Assembly (NCBI GenBank): GCA_019634695.1
Contig: JAHCAW010000014.1
Location: 1-64,000 of the forward strand
DNA length: 64,000 nucleotides
From: Candidatus Sumerlaeia bacterium
GTDB taxonomy: Bacteria; Sumerlaeota; Sumerlaeia; SLMS01; JAHLLQ01
Direction of reading: 5' to 3'
Program-made: the position numbers and the translations under genes
Part shown: piece after piece, positions 51,578-60,066 of the stretch
Numbering within the stretch: the stretch's first letter is position 1
How the letters are laid out: every line of letters begins with the position of its first letter
The notes under the pieces: generated by a model
What the model was told of the DNA's origin: nothing
Database searches by the model: none
The model's input: the letters and a program-made list of their open reading frames with translations, nothing else

Positions 51578-52726
51578 ATGTCCCAATTGACCAAGCCACA
51601 TCGGGTCGTCGTGACCTCGAATCCCCTCAATCATGAGGGCGGGGTCGTGAACTACTACCGCATCTTCCTCGCCCGTTTCCGGGACGAGCGAGTCGAGCTT
51701 GTCCACCACGTCTTCGGCTCGCGCATGGAGGACTTCTACGCCAAGCGCATGAAGGTGTTGCTGTACCCGTTCCACTTCGTGGCCGACGGCGTTCGCTTCG
51801 CCTGGCGCCTGTTGACGGACCGGTCGATCCGCATCGTCCAGGTCAGTCCCTCGTTCATCCCGGTGCCGCTCCTGCGTGACGGCGCGGTGCTGGTGATGGC
51901 GAAGCTGACGGGCCGCAGGACGGTGGTCTTCTATCGTGGTTGGAAGGAATACATGGTGGAGTGGTTCCAGCGGCACCGCGTCGCCTGCCGATTGTTCCGC
52001 GCCGTGTTCGACCGGGCGGACGTCACGTTGGTATTGGCGCAACGCTTTGCGGACGACCTGAAGGCACTGGGCTGCGATGTCTCGCGCGTGGTCGTCTCGA
52101 GCACCATGTTCGAAGGCGAACACCTCAGGCCCGCCGTACCGCCGCCGGATCCGGCCACGGTGCGCTTTCTGTTCCTGGGGCGTGTGTCGCATCTCAAGGG
52201 AATCCACGAGCTGATCGAGGCGGCGGGCCTGCTGCGCGATGCGGGCAAGTCCTTCCACTTCCGCGTGGTGGGGCACGAGGACGAATCGGGCGTGCTGGAT
52301 CGCGTGCGCGCGCGCCTTGCGGAACTTGGCCTCACGGACCGCTTCGAGTTTCCCGGCCACTTGTCCGGCGGGGCGAAGTTCGATGCCTACGCAAACGCGG
52401 ACGTCTATGTCTTTCCGTCGTGGCAGGAAGGCTGCCCGACGTCGGTGCTGGAGGCGCTCGGCTCCGGCCTGTTCGTGGTGGGGACGGATGTCGGTGCCCT
52501 TCGCGAAATCCTGCGAGATGGCGAAAATGGCCGGATCGTTGCCCTGCGCGACGCCCAGGACCTGGCGCGCAAACTCGAGTGGGCCGTGGACCACATCGAC
52601 GACATTCGCTCGCGTCGTGCGGACATCGCCCGCGAGGCGCTGCAGCGCTACGAGACGAAGTGCATCCTCGAGCAGTTCCGCACGATCTATCACGGTCTGC
52701 TGCCGGAGGTGGCAAGAAGCGCATGA
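51578..52726 (+). CDS. Glycosyltransferase family 4 protein
   Basis: This 382-aa GT-B enzyme has GGVVNYYRIFLARF (acceptor side, about 21-34), FLFLGRVSHLKGIHELIEAAGLL (about 198-220) and the retaining-enzyme EGCPTSVLEALGSGLFVVGTDVGALREI loop (about 285-312), whose E-x(7)-E binds the nucleotide sugar. It should add one sugar to the repeat unit at the cytosolic face. A 34-bp gap follows the polymerase gene; its stop overlaps the next GT gene by 4 bp. Confidence 0.88.
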   Translation: MSQLTKPHRVVVTSNPLNHEGGVVNYYRIFLARFRDERVELVHHVFGSRMEDFYAKRMKVLLYPFHFVADGVRFAWRLLTDRSIRIVQVSPSFIPVPLLRDGAVLVMAKLTGRRTVVFYRGWKEYMVEWFQRHRVACRLFRAVFDRADVTLVLAQRFADDLKALGCDVSRVVVSSTMFEGEHLRPAVPPPDPATVRFLFLGRVSHLKGIHELIEAAGLLRDAGKSFHFRVVGHEDESGVLDRVRARLAELGLTDRFEFPGHLSGGAKFDAYANADVYVFPSWQEGCPTSVLEALGSGLFVVGTDVGALREILRDGENGRIVALRDAQDLARKLEWAVDHIDDIRSRRADIAREALQRYETKCILEQFRTIYHGLLPEVARSA

Positions 52727-53892
52727 AGAAGGTCTATCTCGTCGGTCCCACAGAGTCCGCGCTGACCCGGCGCGGCAACCGCCATCCTGCACTCGCGGCG
52801 TTCCTCGTCTCGAAGGGCTATGAACTCGAGTACATCTCGAGCGACTTCTACCATGCGACGAAGCAGTTCTTTTCGAAGCAGGAGGTCGCGGAGGCGCAGG
52901 CACGGCTGCCGTACAAGCTGACGATCTTTTCGGTGCTCGGCTACTGGTCGAACGTTTCGATCCGTCGGGTGCTCTCGAACTCCCTGCTGACCCTGAAGGT
53001 CTTCTTCTATCTCCTGCCCCGATTGAATCGCGGGACGGTGCTGATCATCCCGTCGCGGCCGGTGGAGCTGATCTTCGCCAGCGCTCTTCTGCGTCTGCTG
53101 CGCGGCACCAGCGTCCTGCTCGACATTCAGGACATCTGGCCGGATGCGTTGGCGATTCGCCACCCCGTCAAGCGCCTGGTATTCAACTCGTATTGCCACG
53201 CCTACCTGTATCCTTCCCTGCGGTTCATCGACAAGTTCATCCACGTGGCCCCCTCGTTCGTGCAGTGGCTGCACCGGTACGCGCCGCGGGCGACGTCGTC
53301 GTTTGTTCCCCTCGGTTTCGACGGGCCGCGCTGGAAAGCAATCCCGCCGGGCGGAGGAGCGCAGGCAGAGGCCGGCTCGCTTCGGCTCGTGTGCGTGGGA
53401 TTGCTGCAGTATCAGATCGACGTGTTGCCGGTGGTGAAGGCGCTCGTCGGGCGGTCGGACGCCGAGTTGTTCCTCATCGGGGACGAGGGCGAGGGCGAGC
53501 GGTATCCTGAAGTGCGTGGCTTCGTGGACGAGCACGCGATGACGAACGTCCACTTCGTCGGGCGCGTCGAGCCGTCCGAGGTGCCGACGCACCTGGCGAC
53601 GATGCACCTTGGCGTGATGCCAATGATCTCAAGCTCGATCCCGAACAAGATGTTCGACTACATGGCGGCGTCGCTGCCGATTCTTGTGCTCGGCGAGAAT
53701 GATAGCGCGGAGTTGGTGGACTCGCTCGGCATAGGCTGGGCGACGCCTTACACGGCCGAAGGGGTCGTGGCGCTGCTGGACCGGCTCTCGCCGGGCGAGA
53801 TTGCGGAGAAGAAGCGACGCGTTGGGCAGGTGCGGAACGATTTCGACCGCGACGTGCTGCACCAGCGCATTCTGGAAGTCATCGAATCGTAG
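52723..53892 (+). CDS. Glycosyltransferase, GT4-like
   Basis: This GT-B protein of 389 aa has LLDIQDIWPDALAI (about 128-141), a motif of WbuB/fucosyltransferase-like GT4 enzymes, RLVCVGLLQYQIDVLPVVKAL (about 219-239) and VPTHLATMHLGVMPMISSSIPNKMFDYMAASLPIL (about 288-322, with PNKMFDYMA as the donor-binding loop). ATG 52723 overlaps the preceding GT4 stop (ATGA). It lies 53 bp before the bi-domain oxidoreductase gene. The sugar specificity is unknown. Confidence 0.86.
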   Translation: MKKVYLVGPTESALTRRGNRHPALAAFLVSKGYELEYISSDFYHATKQFFSKQEVAEAQARLPYKLTIFSVLGYWSNVSIRRVLSNSLLTLKVFFYLLPRLNRGTVLIIPSRPVELIFASALLRLLRGTSVLLDIQDIWPDALAIRHPVKRLVFNSYCHAYLYPSLRFIDKFIHVAPSFVQWLHRYAPRATSSFVPLGFDGPRWKAIPPGGGAQAEAGSLRLVCVGLLQYQIDVLPVVKALVGRSDAELFLIGDEGEGERYPEVRGFVDEHAMTNVHFVGRVEPSEVPTHLATMHLGVMPMISSSIPNKMFDYMAASLPILVLGENDSAELVDSLGIGWATPYTAEGVVALLDRLSPGEIAEKKRRVGQVRNDFDRDVLHQRILEVIES

Positions 53893-53945
53893 ACTGGCAG
53901 GGCGGCCCGGAGAGTTCGGGACCACAGACGCAGGCAGGGAGCGAC

Positions 53946-56102
53946 ATGGACCAACTGACGCAGAAGCTCGGCTCGGGCGACATGAAGATCCAGGAAGTGC
54001 CGGTGCCGTTGCTCGGTCCGGGCGAGGTGTTGGTGCGCAACCACTACTCGCTGATCAGCAGCGGGACGGAGGGCTCGACGGTCAAGACGGCGCGCAAGAG
54101 CCTGATCGGCAAGGCGAAGGAGCGCCCGCAGCAGGTCAAGCAGGTGCTCGACGTGTTGAGGAAGCAGGGCCCGGTGCAGACGTACCGCGCCGTGATGAAG
54201 AAGCTCGAGGCGTACTCGCCGTTGGGCTACAGCTCGGCGGGCGTCGTGGTGGACATGGGCTGCGACGTCGAGGGACTGGCGATCGGCGACCGCGTGGCCT
54301 GCGCGGGAGTGGGCTACGCCAACCATGCCGAGTTCGTCGCCGTGCCGCGCAACCTGTGCGTGAAACTGCCCGCCGATGCGGACCTGAAGCGGGCGTGCTA
54401 CAACACGCTTGGCGCGATCGCGTTGCAGGGCATCCGTCAGGCGGACCTGCGTCTGGGCGAGAATTGTGCCGTCATTGGCCTGGGTCTGATCGGCCAGTTG
54501 ACCTGCCTGATGCTGCGGGCGTCGGGCGTGCGGGTGTTCGGCATCGACGTGGACAGCGCGGCCGTTGCGACGGCGCGTGCGCATTGCGCCGATGAAGCCT
54601 GGGCGCGTTCCGAGCCGGGCGTTGCCGAGCGTGTCGAGGAGTTGACGGGAGGACTCGGCGTCGATGCGGTCATCATCACCGCCGGCACGAGCAGCCTGGA
54701 CCCGATCAACTTCGCCGGACGCCTGGCGCGCAAGCGCGGCCGCGTGATTGTCGTTGGCGCCGTTCCGACGGGATTCGATCGCGATCCGTACTACTATCGC
54801 AAGGAGCTCGACCTGCGCATGTCGTGCTCCTACGGGCCGGGTCGGTACGACCTGGACTACGAGGAGAAGGGCCTCGACTACCCCGCGGCCTACGTGCGCT
54901 GGACCGAAAACCGCAACATGGATGCCTTCCAGCATCTGGTGCACAGCGGTCGCATCGATGTGGACTACCTGACGACGCACGAGTTCCCCCTCGAGGATGC
55001 GGTGGCCGCCTACGGTTTGATCGTGGACCGTTCGGAGCCGTTCCTTGGCATCGTCATCCGCTACGACATCGAGAAGCCGTTCGAGCGCGGACGCGTGCAG
55101 ATTGCCGGCGCGACTGCCGCAACGGGCAAGGTGGGCATCGCCTTCATCGGAGCGGGAAGCTATGCGCAGGGCAACCTGCTGCCAAACCTTCCCGACGCCT
55201 CGGAGAGCATCACGCGGCGCGGGGTGCTGACGAACACGGGCACGACCTCCAAGCGCGTCGCCGAGCGTTTCGGCTTCGAGTTCTGCACCTCCGAGGAGCA
55301 GGACATCCTGGGCTCGGACGCCATCAACACCGTGTTCATCGCCACGCGGCATGACACACACGGCTCGTACGTTCTCAAGTCCCTGCGCGCCGGCAAGCAC
55401 GTCTTCGTCGAGAAGCCGCTGTGCCTGACCGAGGAGGAGCTGGTCGAGATCGAGGCGGCGTGCGCGGAGCGCGCGGCTGCGGGCAAGCCTGCGCACCTGA
55501 TGGTCGGCTTCAACCGGCGCTTCTCCCCGCTGGCGGTGGACCTGCGCAAGTCGCTCGGTTCCGGGCCGATGGCGATGATCTATCGCGTCAACGCGGGGTC
55601 GATTCCGGCGGACAACTGGATTCAGGACCCTGCGATCGGCGGCGGCCGCATTGTCGGTGAGGGGTGCCACTTCATCGACTTCCTGACGTTCCTGTGCGGG
55701 GCGCTGCCCGTATCGGTCCATGCGGCTGCGATTCCAGATCCGCAGGGCCTCAACGACACGGTGTCGATCAATCTGTCGTTCGCGGACGGCTCCATCGGGA
55801 CGGTGTGCTACTTCGCCAACGGCTCGAAGGAGCTGCCGAAGGAATACGTCGAGGTCTACCAAGCGGGGCGCACGGGCGTGCTGCGGGACTTCAAGGCGAT
55901 CGAGTTCTTCAACAGCGGCAAGCCCTCTGGACGGAAGCTGCTGAATCAGGACAAGGGCCAGCGCGACATGGTGCACGAGTTCCTGGCGCGGGTGCGTGAC
56001 GGCGGCCAGCCGCCGATCTCGCTGTCCGAAATCGTGGCCGTCACGCGGGCCAGCTTCGCGGTGAGGCACTCGCTCGCCACGCGGCAGGCGATTATGCTCT
56101 GA
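53946..56102 (+). CDS. Bi-domain oxidoreductase (zinc-type MDR + Gfo/Idh/MocA)
   Basis: This 718-aa fusion has an N-terminal medium-chain dehydrogenase/reductase half (about 1-385; LISSGTEGSTVK, GYSSAGVVVDMG, VIGLGLIGQLTCLML) and a C-terminal Gfo/Idh/MocA half (about 395-718; IAFIGAGSYAQGNLLPNL, EKPLCLTEEELVEIE, GFNRRFSPLA, EGCHFIDFLTFLCG). Classical MDR zinc ligands are not evident. Such fusions are regularly found next to heparinase-like genes in polysaccharide loci and probably modify a nucleotide sugar or a sugar in the polymer. Here that heparinase gene is displaced by a toxin-antitoxin pair. Confidence 0.9.
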   Translation: MDQLTQKLGSGDMKIQEVPVPLLGPGEVLVRNHYSLISSGTEGSTVKTARKSLIGKAKERPQQVKQVLDVLRKQGPVQTYRAVMKKLEAYSPLGYSSAGVVVDMGCDVEGLAIGDRVACAGVGYANHAEFVAVPRNLCVKLPADADLKRACYNTLGAIALQGIRQADLRLGENCAVIGLGLIGQLTCLMLRASGVRVFGIDVDSAAVATARAHCADEAWARSEPGVAERVEELTGGLGVDAVIITAGTSSLDPINFAGRLARKRGRVIVVGAVPTGFDRDPYYYRKELDLRMSCSYGPGRYDLDYEEKGLDYPAAYVRWTENRNMDAFQHLVHSGRIDVDYLTTHEFPLEDAVAAYGLIVDRSEPFLGIVIRYDIEKPFERGRVQIAGATAATGKVGIAFIGAGSYAQGNLLPNLPDASESITRRGVLTNTGTTSKRVAERFGFEFCTSEEQDILGSDAINTVFIATRHDTHGSYVLKSLRAGKHVFVEKPLCLTEEELVEIEAACAERAAAGKPAHLMVGFNRRFSPLAVDLRKSLGSGPMAMIYRVNAGSIPADNWIQDPAIGGGRIVGEGCHFIDFLTFLCGALPVSVHAAAIPDPQGLNDTVSINLSFADGSIGTVCYFANGSKELPKEYVEVYQAGRTGVLRDFKAIEFFNSGKPSGRKLLNQDKGQRDMVHEFLARVRDGGQPPISLSEIVAVTRASFAVRHSLATRQAIML

Positions 56103-56187
56103 GGGCGAGCAGGTTCAATCGGCTTGACCGGCGAGCGTCTTCTGGACAATCTTCGGGGTGGAATCGCAGTTCAGGAGAAACTCGGAG

Positions 56188-56424
56188 ATGCATGAGCTCA
56201 GCGAACAGGATGCGAGAGACTCCTTCTCGAACATGCTGAACCGTGTGGATGCGGGGGAGCATTTCGTCATTACCCGTGCCGGCCGTCCCATAGCCGAGGT
56301 GATGCCGGTGGAGCGCGCACGTCGGTCTTTCGACGACATCGTCCGTTCGATGGACGAGCGCAAGGCACACTGCCGACTTGACGGCCTTCGATGGGCGGAG
56401 CTTCGGGACGAAGGGCGTCGGTGA
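56188..56424 (+). CDS. Phd/YefM-type antitoxin
   Basis: This 78-aa protein starts with HELSEQDARDSFSNMLNRVDAGEHFVITRAGRPIAEVMP (about 2-40), the standard DNA-binding part of Phd/YefM antitoxins (A-R-x-x-F-S-x-x-L...G-x-x-x-x-I-T-R-x-G-x-P-x-A). The C-terminal half (about 45-78) would bind the toxin. ATG 56188 has AGGAGA 9 bp upstream; a GTG at 56158 is also in frame. The stop and the toxin start overlap (TGATG), so the pair is translationally coupled. It should repress its own promoter. Confidence 0.88.
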   Translation: MHELSEQDARDSFSNMLNRVDAGEHFVITRAGRPIAEVMPVERARRSFDDIVRSMDERKAHCRLDGLRWAELRDEGRR

Positions 56425-56834
56425 TGCAAGTTGTGTTGGATTGCTCTGTGGCCGTCTCTTGGTTCTTCGCCGACGAGTCGAATCCGGGGGCAGATCGGGT
56501 TCGAGAGGCGTTGCGTCTGGAGCCCGGAGTAGTCCCGGCAATCTGGCCCGTGGAGATCGCGAATGTGTTGGCAATGGCGGCACGGCGGGGCAGGATTTCG
56601 GTCGCCGATATGCAGGGATTCCTGGCGGATGCCCGGGATTTGCCGATCAGGATTGATCGTGGTGGCTGGGACACCCTCACGCGGTCGGTGGAGTTGGCTT
56701 CGCAAGAGGGCCTCAGCGTGTACGACGCCATGTATCTCGAACTCGCGATTCGGGAGCAACGTCCCTTGGCAACGTTTGACAAGCAACTGATCGAGGCCGC
56801 CCGCAGGCACTCGCTCTATTGCGCGCTTCTCTGA
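56424..56834 (+). CDS. vapC: VapC-like PIN-domain toxin
   Basis: This 136-aa PIN ribonuclease has all four acidic active-site residues: Asp6 (VVLDCSVAVSWFF), Glu44 (WPVEIANVL), Asp101 (SVYDAMYLELA) and Asp119 (LATFDKQL). The length is normal. ATG 56424 overlaps the antitoxin stop. PIN toxins of type II systems usually cleave initiator tRNA or rRNA. It ends 13 bp before the heparinase-like gene and shares codon use broadly like that of its neighbours, so the acquisition is not obviously recent. Confidence 0.9.
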   Translation: MQVVLDCSVAVSWFFADESNPGADRVREALRLEPGVVPAIWPVEIANVLAMAARRGRISVADMQGFLADARDLPIRIDRGGWDTLTRSVELASQEGLSVYDAMYLELAIREQRPLATFDKQLIEAARRHSLYCALL

Positions 56835-56847
56835 GGCCGCCCGCGTC

Positions 56848-58836
56848 GTGCCCTCCCTCGCCTGGTACGTTCAACGTCTCTCCGCGATGAGTCCCGCGGA
56901 GATTCCCTGGCGACTCTCCCACAAGGTTCGCGACGAGGTCGGCCGGTTCCGCTCGTGGCCGACGGCCGAAGCGATCCCGTTCTCCTCCATCTGGAACGGC
57001 CCCGCCACGTTGATCGAGTGGCGCGCCGCGGCCCGTTCCCCCCTTCCCGCCAAACCTGCCGAGCACGAACTGGCCTCGTGGCCCGAGGAGTGGCGCACGC
57101 GCTGCCTCGCCGAGGCAGAAGACCTGCTCGCCCATCGCGTGACGTTCTTCCATCTCGAGCGTCATGATCTTGGAGAAGCGATCGACTGGAACCGCGACTG
57201 CGAAAGCGGCAAGACGGTGCCGGTCACGTACGCCCCGCGCCTCGACTATCGCGCCGCCAACCGCGTTGGCGACGTCAAGATCGTCTGGGAACTCAATCGC
57301 ATGCAGCACCTCGTGCGGTTGGCGCAGGCATGGCTGCTGACGCACGACGACCGCTTTGCCCGCGAAGTGGTCGCGCAAATTCAATCATGGATCGCGCAGT
57401 GCCCGTACATGCACGGGATCAATTGGACCAGCGCGATGGAAGTCTCGCTGCGCGCGCTCGCATGGACGTGGGCCGTCGAGTACATCCTCGACTGGGATGG
57501 TCTCGACGACGAGTTCTTCAAGCTGCTTGCGCGGTCCGTGCATCAGCATCTCGACTTCGTCGACCGCCACTACTCGCTCCACAGTTCGGCGAACAACCAC
57601 CTTGTGGCCGAGGCCGGTTGCGCGTGCGTGGTCTCCTCATGGTGGAGCGGCCTGCGTGGCGCCTCGCGATGGCACCAGCACGCCCGCGCGCATCTCGAGC
57701 GCGAATGCCTGCGCCAGAATTGGCCCGACGGCGTGAACAAGGAACAGGCATTCTTCTATCAGTTCTTCGTCTTCGACCTGTTCTTCCTGCCCGCGCTCCA
57801 GGCTCGTCGCACTGGCAATCCGTTTCCGAAGGAATATCACGCGCGCCTAGAGGCGATGGCCGAGTTCCTTGCCTGGGTGACCGACAGCGCAGGCAACACG
57901 CCGCGCGTGGGCGACGAGGATGGCGGGTTGGCCCTGAGGCTGACTTGGCCGCACGCGAACGAGTGCCATGGCCTGCTCAACACGGCCGCGGCATACTTCG
58001 CACGAGCGGACTTCAAGGCGTGGGCGGGCGGTGTCCTCGATGAGAAATCTGCGTGGCTCCTGCAAGAACGAGACAAATTGGACTACAGTAGTCTGGAGAC
58101 TCCGCAATCTCGGCGTGCCTCGCGTCTGTTCCCTGAAGGCGGTTACGCCGTACTGCGTGAGGGAGAGGGCGCGAGTGAGATGCTCGCGCTTCTCGACGTC
58201 GGGCCGCTGGGATGGCCGGCGACAGCGGCTCATGGGCATGCCGATGCCTTGGCGCTCTGTCTCCACCTGGGCGGCGTGCCGATCCTGTCGGATCCGGGTA
58301 CTTGGTCATATAGGGACAACAATTGGCGTGTTTATCTCAGGAGCACGCCACAGCACTCGACGTTGCAGTTCGGCGAGAACAACCAGGCGCAGTATCTGAA
58401 TCGATTCATGTGGGGGAAGCGATTCGCCGCGAGATTGCGAGAGTTTGAGGCGTGCCCGGAGAGTTCTGTCGTTGTTGGAGATGTGACGTGGTGGAGCGGT
58501 GAGCACCACGAGCGTCGTCTGGAGTGGCACTCTGACACACGGCAGCTTCGGATTGTGGATGTCTGGCACGGAACTCGGCCGGCGAGTATCGTGTTCGTCC
58601 TGCATCCGGGAATTCATGCGAGAGCGGTTGATGAGCGATCCGTTGTCCTTTCGGTGGGTGACGTGACACTGCAATTCACGGTGGATTGCGGTGAGTTGGC
58701 CATCGAGCCGATGAAGTTCTCCCCGCGTTGCTACGTGCTGGTGCCCTCGATTCGGCTCGTTGTGCGGGGCTTGCCCGCGGCGGGGCGCGCGGCATGCACT
58801 TTGCAAGCCCTTGCGTCCGCGACGTCGGCTGGATGA
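56848..58836 (+). CDS. Heparinase II/III family polysaccharide lyase-like protein
   Basis: This 662-aa protein has an alpha/alpha-toroid N-terminal domain (about 80-400; INWTSAMEVSLRALAWTWAVEYI, YSLHSSANNHLVAEAGCACV) and a beta-sandwich heparinase C-terminal domain (about 420-655; HGHADALALCLHLGGVPILSDPGTWSYRDNNWRVYLRSTPQHSTLQ quoted in parts, with His and Tyr of the usual active site). It has no signal peptide. Members of this type in biosynthetic loci are thought to trim or release uronate-containing polymer. GTG 56848 is the start. GC content and codon choice drop clearly from about 58060 to the end, as if the C-terminal third had a different origin. Confidence 0.88.
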   Translation: MPSLAWYVQRLSAMSPAEIPWRLSHKVRDEVGRFRSWPTAEAIPFSSIWNGPATLIEWRAAARSPLPAKPAEHELASWPEEWRTRCLAEAEDLLAHRVTFFHLERHDLGEAIDWNRDCESGKTVPVTYAPRLDYRAANRVGDVKIVWELNRMQHLVRLAQAWLLTHDDRFAREVVAQIQSWIAQCPYMHGINWTSAMEVSLRALAWTWAVEYILDWDGLDDEFFKLLARSVHQHLDFVDRHYSLHSSANNHLVAEAGCACVVSSWWSGLRGASRWHQHARAHLERECLRQNWPDGVNKEQAFFYQFFVFDLFFLPALQARRTGNPFPKEYHARLEAMAEFLAWVTDSAGNTPRVGDEDGGLALRLTWPHANECHGLLNTAAAYFARADFKAWAGGVLDEKSAWLLQERDKLDYSSLETPQSRRASRLFPEGGYAVLREGEGASEMLALLDVGPLGWPATAAHGHADALALCLHLGGVPILSDPGTWSYRDNNWRVYLRSTPQHSTLQFGENNQAQYLNRFMWGKRFAARLREFEACPESSVVVGDVTWWSGEHHERRLEWHSDTRQLRIVDVWHGTRPASIVFVLHPGIHARAVDERSVVLSVGDVTLQFTVDCGELAIEPMKFSPRCYVLVPSIRLVVRGLPAAGRAACTLQALASATSAG

Positions 58837-59148
58837 TACGACGCGGCTGGCTACGCCTAAGCGGTTTATTGGGGCAGGTGGTGGTGTGGCATTCTCTGGG
58901 TAAAAATCGGGCTCGACACACCAAGGTCATCTGCCTACGGTCTGCAAGCGTACGTTCGGAAAGAAGCCTTATACACGTCAAGCCGCGCAGGGCGCCGGGT
59001 AGAAGCCAGCACGAACACACGAAAGTGTTGGGGCGGATGTCGGGGTTATCGGTCGTGGGGACCCATAACAATTTACTTCGGCATCCTATCGTGCCCCTCG
59101 TTTTCAAGCAACCATCAACACAGTCTGAATCGGGGCGGTAACCTATCA
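58837..59148. other. 312-bp intergenic region before the GT26 gene
   Basis: This is a lower-GC spacer continuing the composition of the heparinase 3' end. It must hold a promoter for the GT26-wecB pair unless read-through occurs. I see no clear -35/-10 pair, gene or strong hairpin. Confidence 0.5.
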
Positions 59149-60066
59149 ATGCAACAGAACAATCATGGCAACTACTATGGATCGCGCGAGACGGGCTCTG
59201 GCCCGTCCGTAATGATGTCGGAGGCCTTCAGCGCCAGCATTCAGGGTTACTCGGGCGTGGGCCAGGGAGTTGGTGTTCTGGCGCCGCCGGCGTCGCGCCG
59301 CACACCGTTGCCGGTCACCGACCGCACGACGCACCTGCCCGAGGCCGTTTCGATCCACGGCATCCCGCTGTCGTTGTTCGATGGCTACGACCACGCCGTC
59401 GAGTCCGTGCGCCAGCGCATTGCGGCCGGCCAGAAGACCTTCTGCGTGGCGATCAATCCCGAAAAGATTCACAAGGCGCTTGCCGACTCGGGTCTGCGCC
59501 AGACGCTCCTGAAGGCGCACATGTTCATCTGTGACGGCATCGGCGCCGCAATTGCCGCGCGCCTGCTGCACGGCGTGGAAGTGCCGCGCATCACCGGCGT
59601 GAACCTGTTCCAGCATCTTGTCGCCGAAGCGCCGCGCCAGGGCTGGAGCGTGTATTTGCTGGGCGCCTCGCCGGAAGCCAATGCAGGCGCCTGCCGCAAT
59701 TTGCTCGCTGCCCATCCCGGCATCGACATCGCCGGCGCGCGCGACGGCTTCTTCAAGGACGAGGATGCCATCATCGACGAGATCAACGCCAGTGGGGCGC
59801 AGATGCTCTTCGTGGCGATGGGCTCCCCGCGGCAGGAGGAGTGGCTGGTGCGCAACATGCACCGCTTGGCTCCGACGTACCTGATGGGCGTCGGCGGCAC
59901 CCTCGACGTCGTCAGCGGCAGCGTTCGCCGCGCACCGTCGTTCTTCTGCAGAACCGGCACCGAGTGGCTCTACCGGCTCATCACCCAACCGCAGCGCTGG
60001 CGCCGTCAGGTTGCCCTGCCGCTGTTCGCGATCCGCACCCTGAGGCAGAAGTTCCTCGGTCGATGA
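59149..60066 (+). CDS. WecG/TagA/CpsF family glycosyltransferase (GT26)
   Basis: This 305-aa protein has the GT26 domain from about residue 65 on: INPEKIHKALADSGLR, DGIGAAIAARLLHGVEVPRITGVNLFQHL, VYLLGASPEANAGACRNL and LFVAMGSPRQEEWLVRNM (with the conserved PRQE), then VGGTLDVVSGSVRRAP. GT26 enzymes add N-acetylmannosamine(uronic acid) to lipid-linked GlcNAc. Here the next gene makes UDP-ManNAc, which fits well. The first 60 residues (MQQNNHGNYYGSRETGSGPS and on) are an unusual Asn/Gly/Ser-rich extension. Its stop overlaps the epimerase ATG by 4 bp. Confidence 0.88.
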   Translation: MQQNNHGNYYGSRETGSGPSVMMSEAFSASIQGYSGVGQGVGVLAPPASRRTPLPVTDRTTHLPEAVSIHGIPLSLFDGYDHAVESVRQRIAAGQKTFCVAINPEKIHKALADSGLRQTLLKAHMFICDGIGAAIAARLLHGVEVPRITGVNLFQHLVAEAPRQGWSVYLLGASPEANAGACRNLLAAHPGIDIAGARDGFFKDEDAIIDEINASGAQMLFVAMGSPRQEEWLVRNMHRLAPTYLMGVGGTLDVVSGSVRRAPSFFCRTGTEWLYRLITQPQRWRRQVALPLFAIRTLRQKFLGR

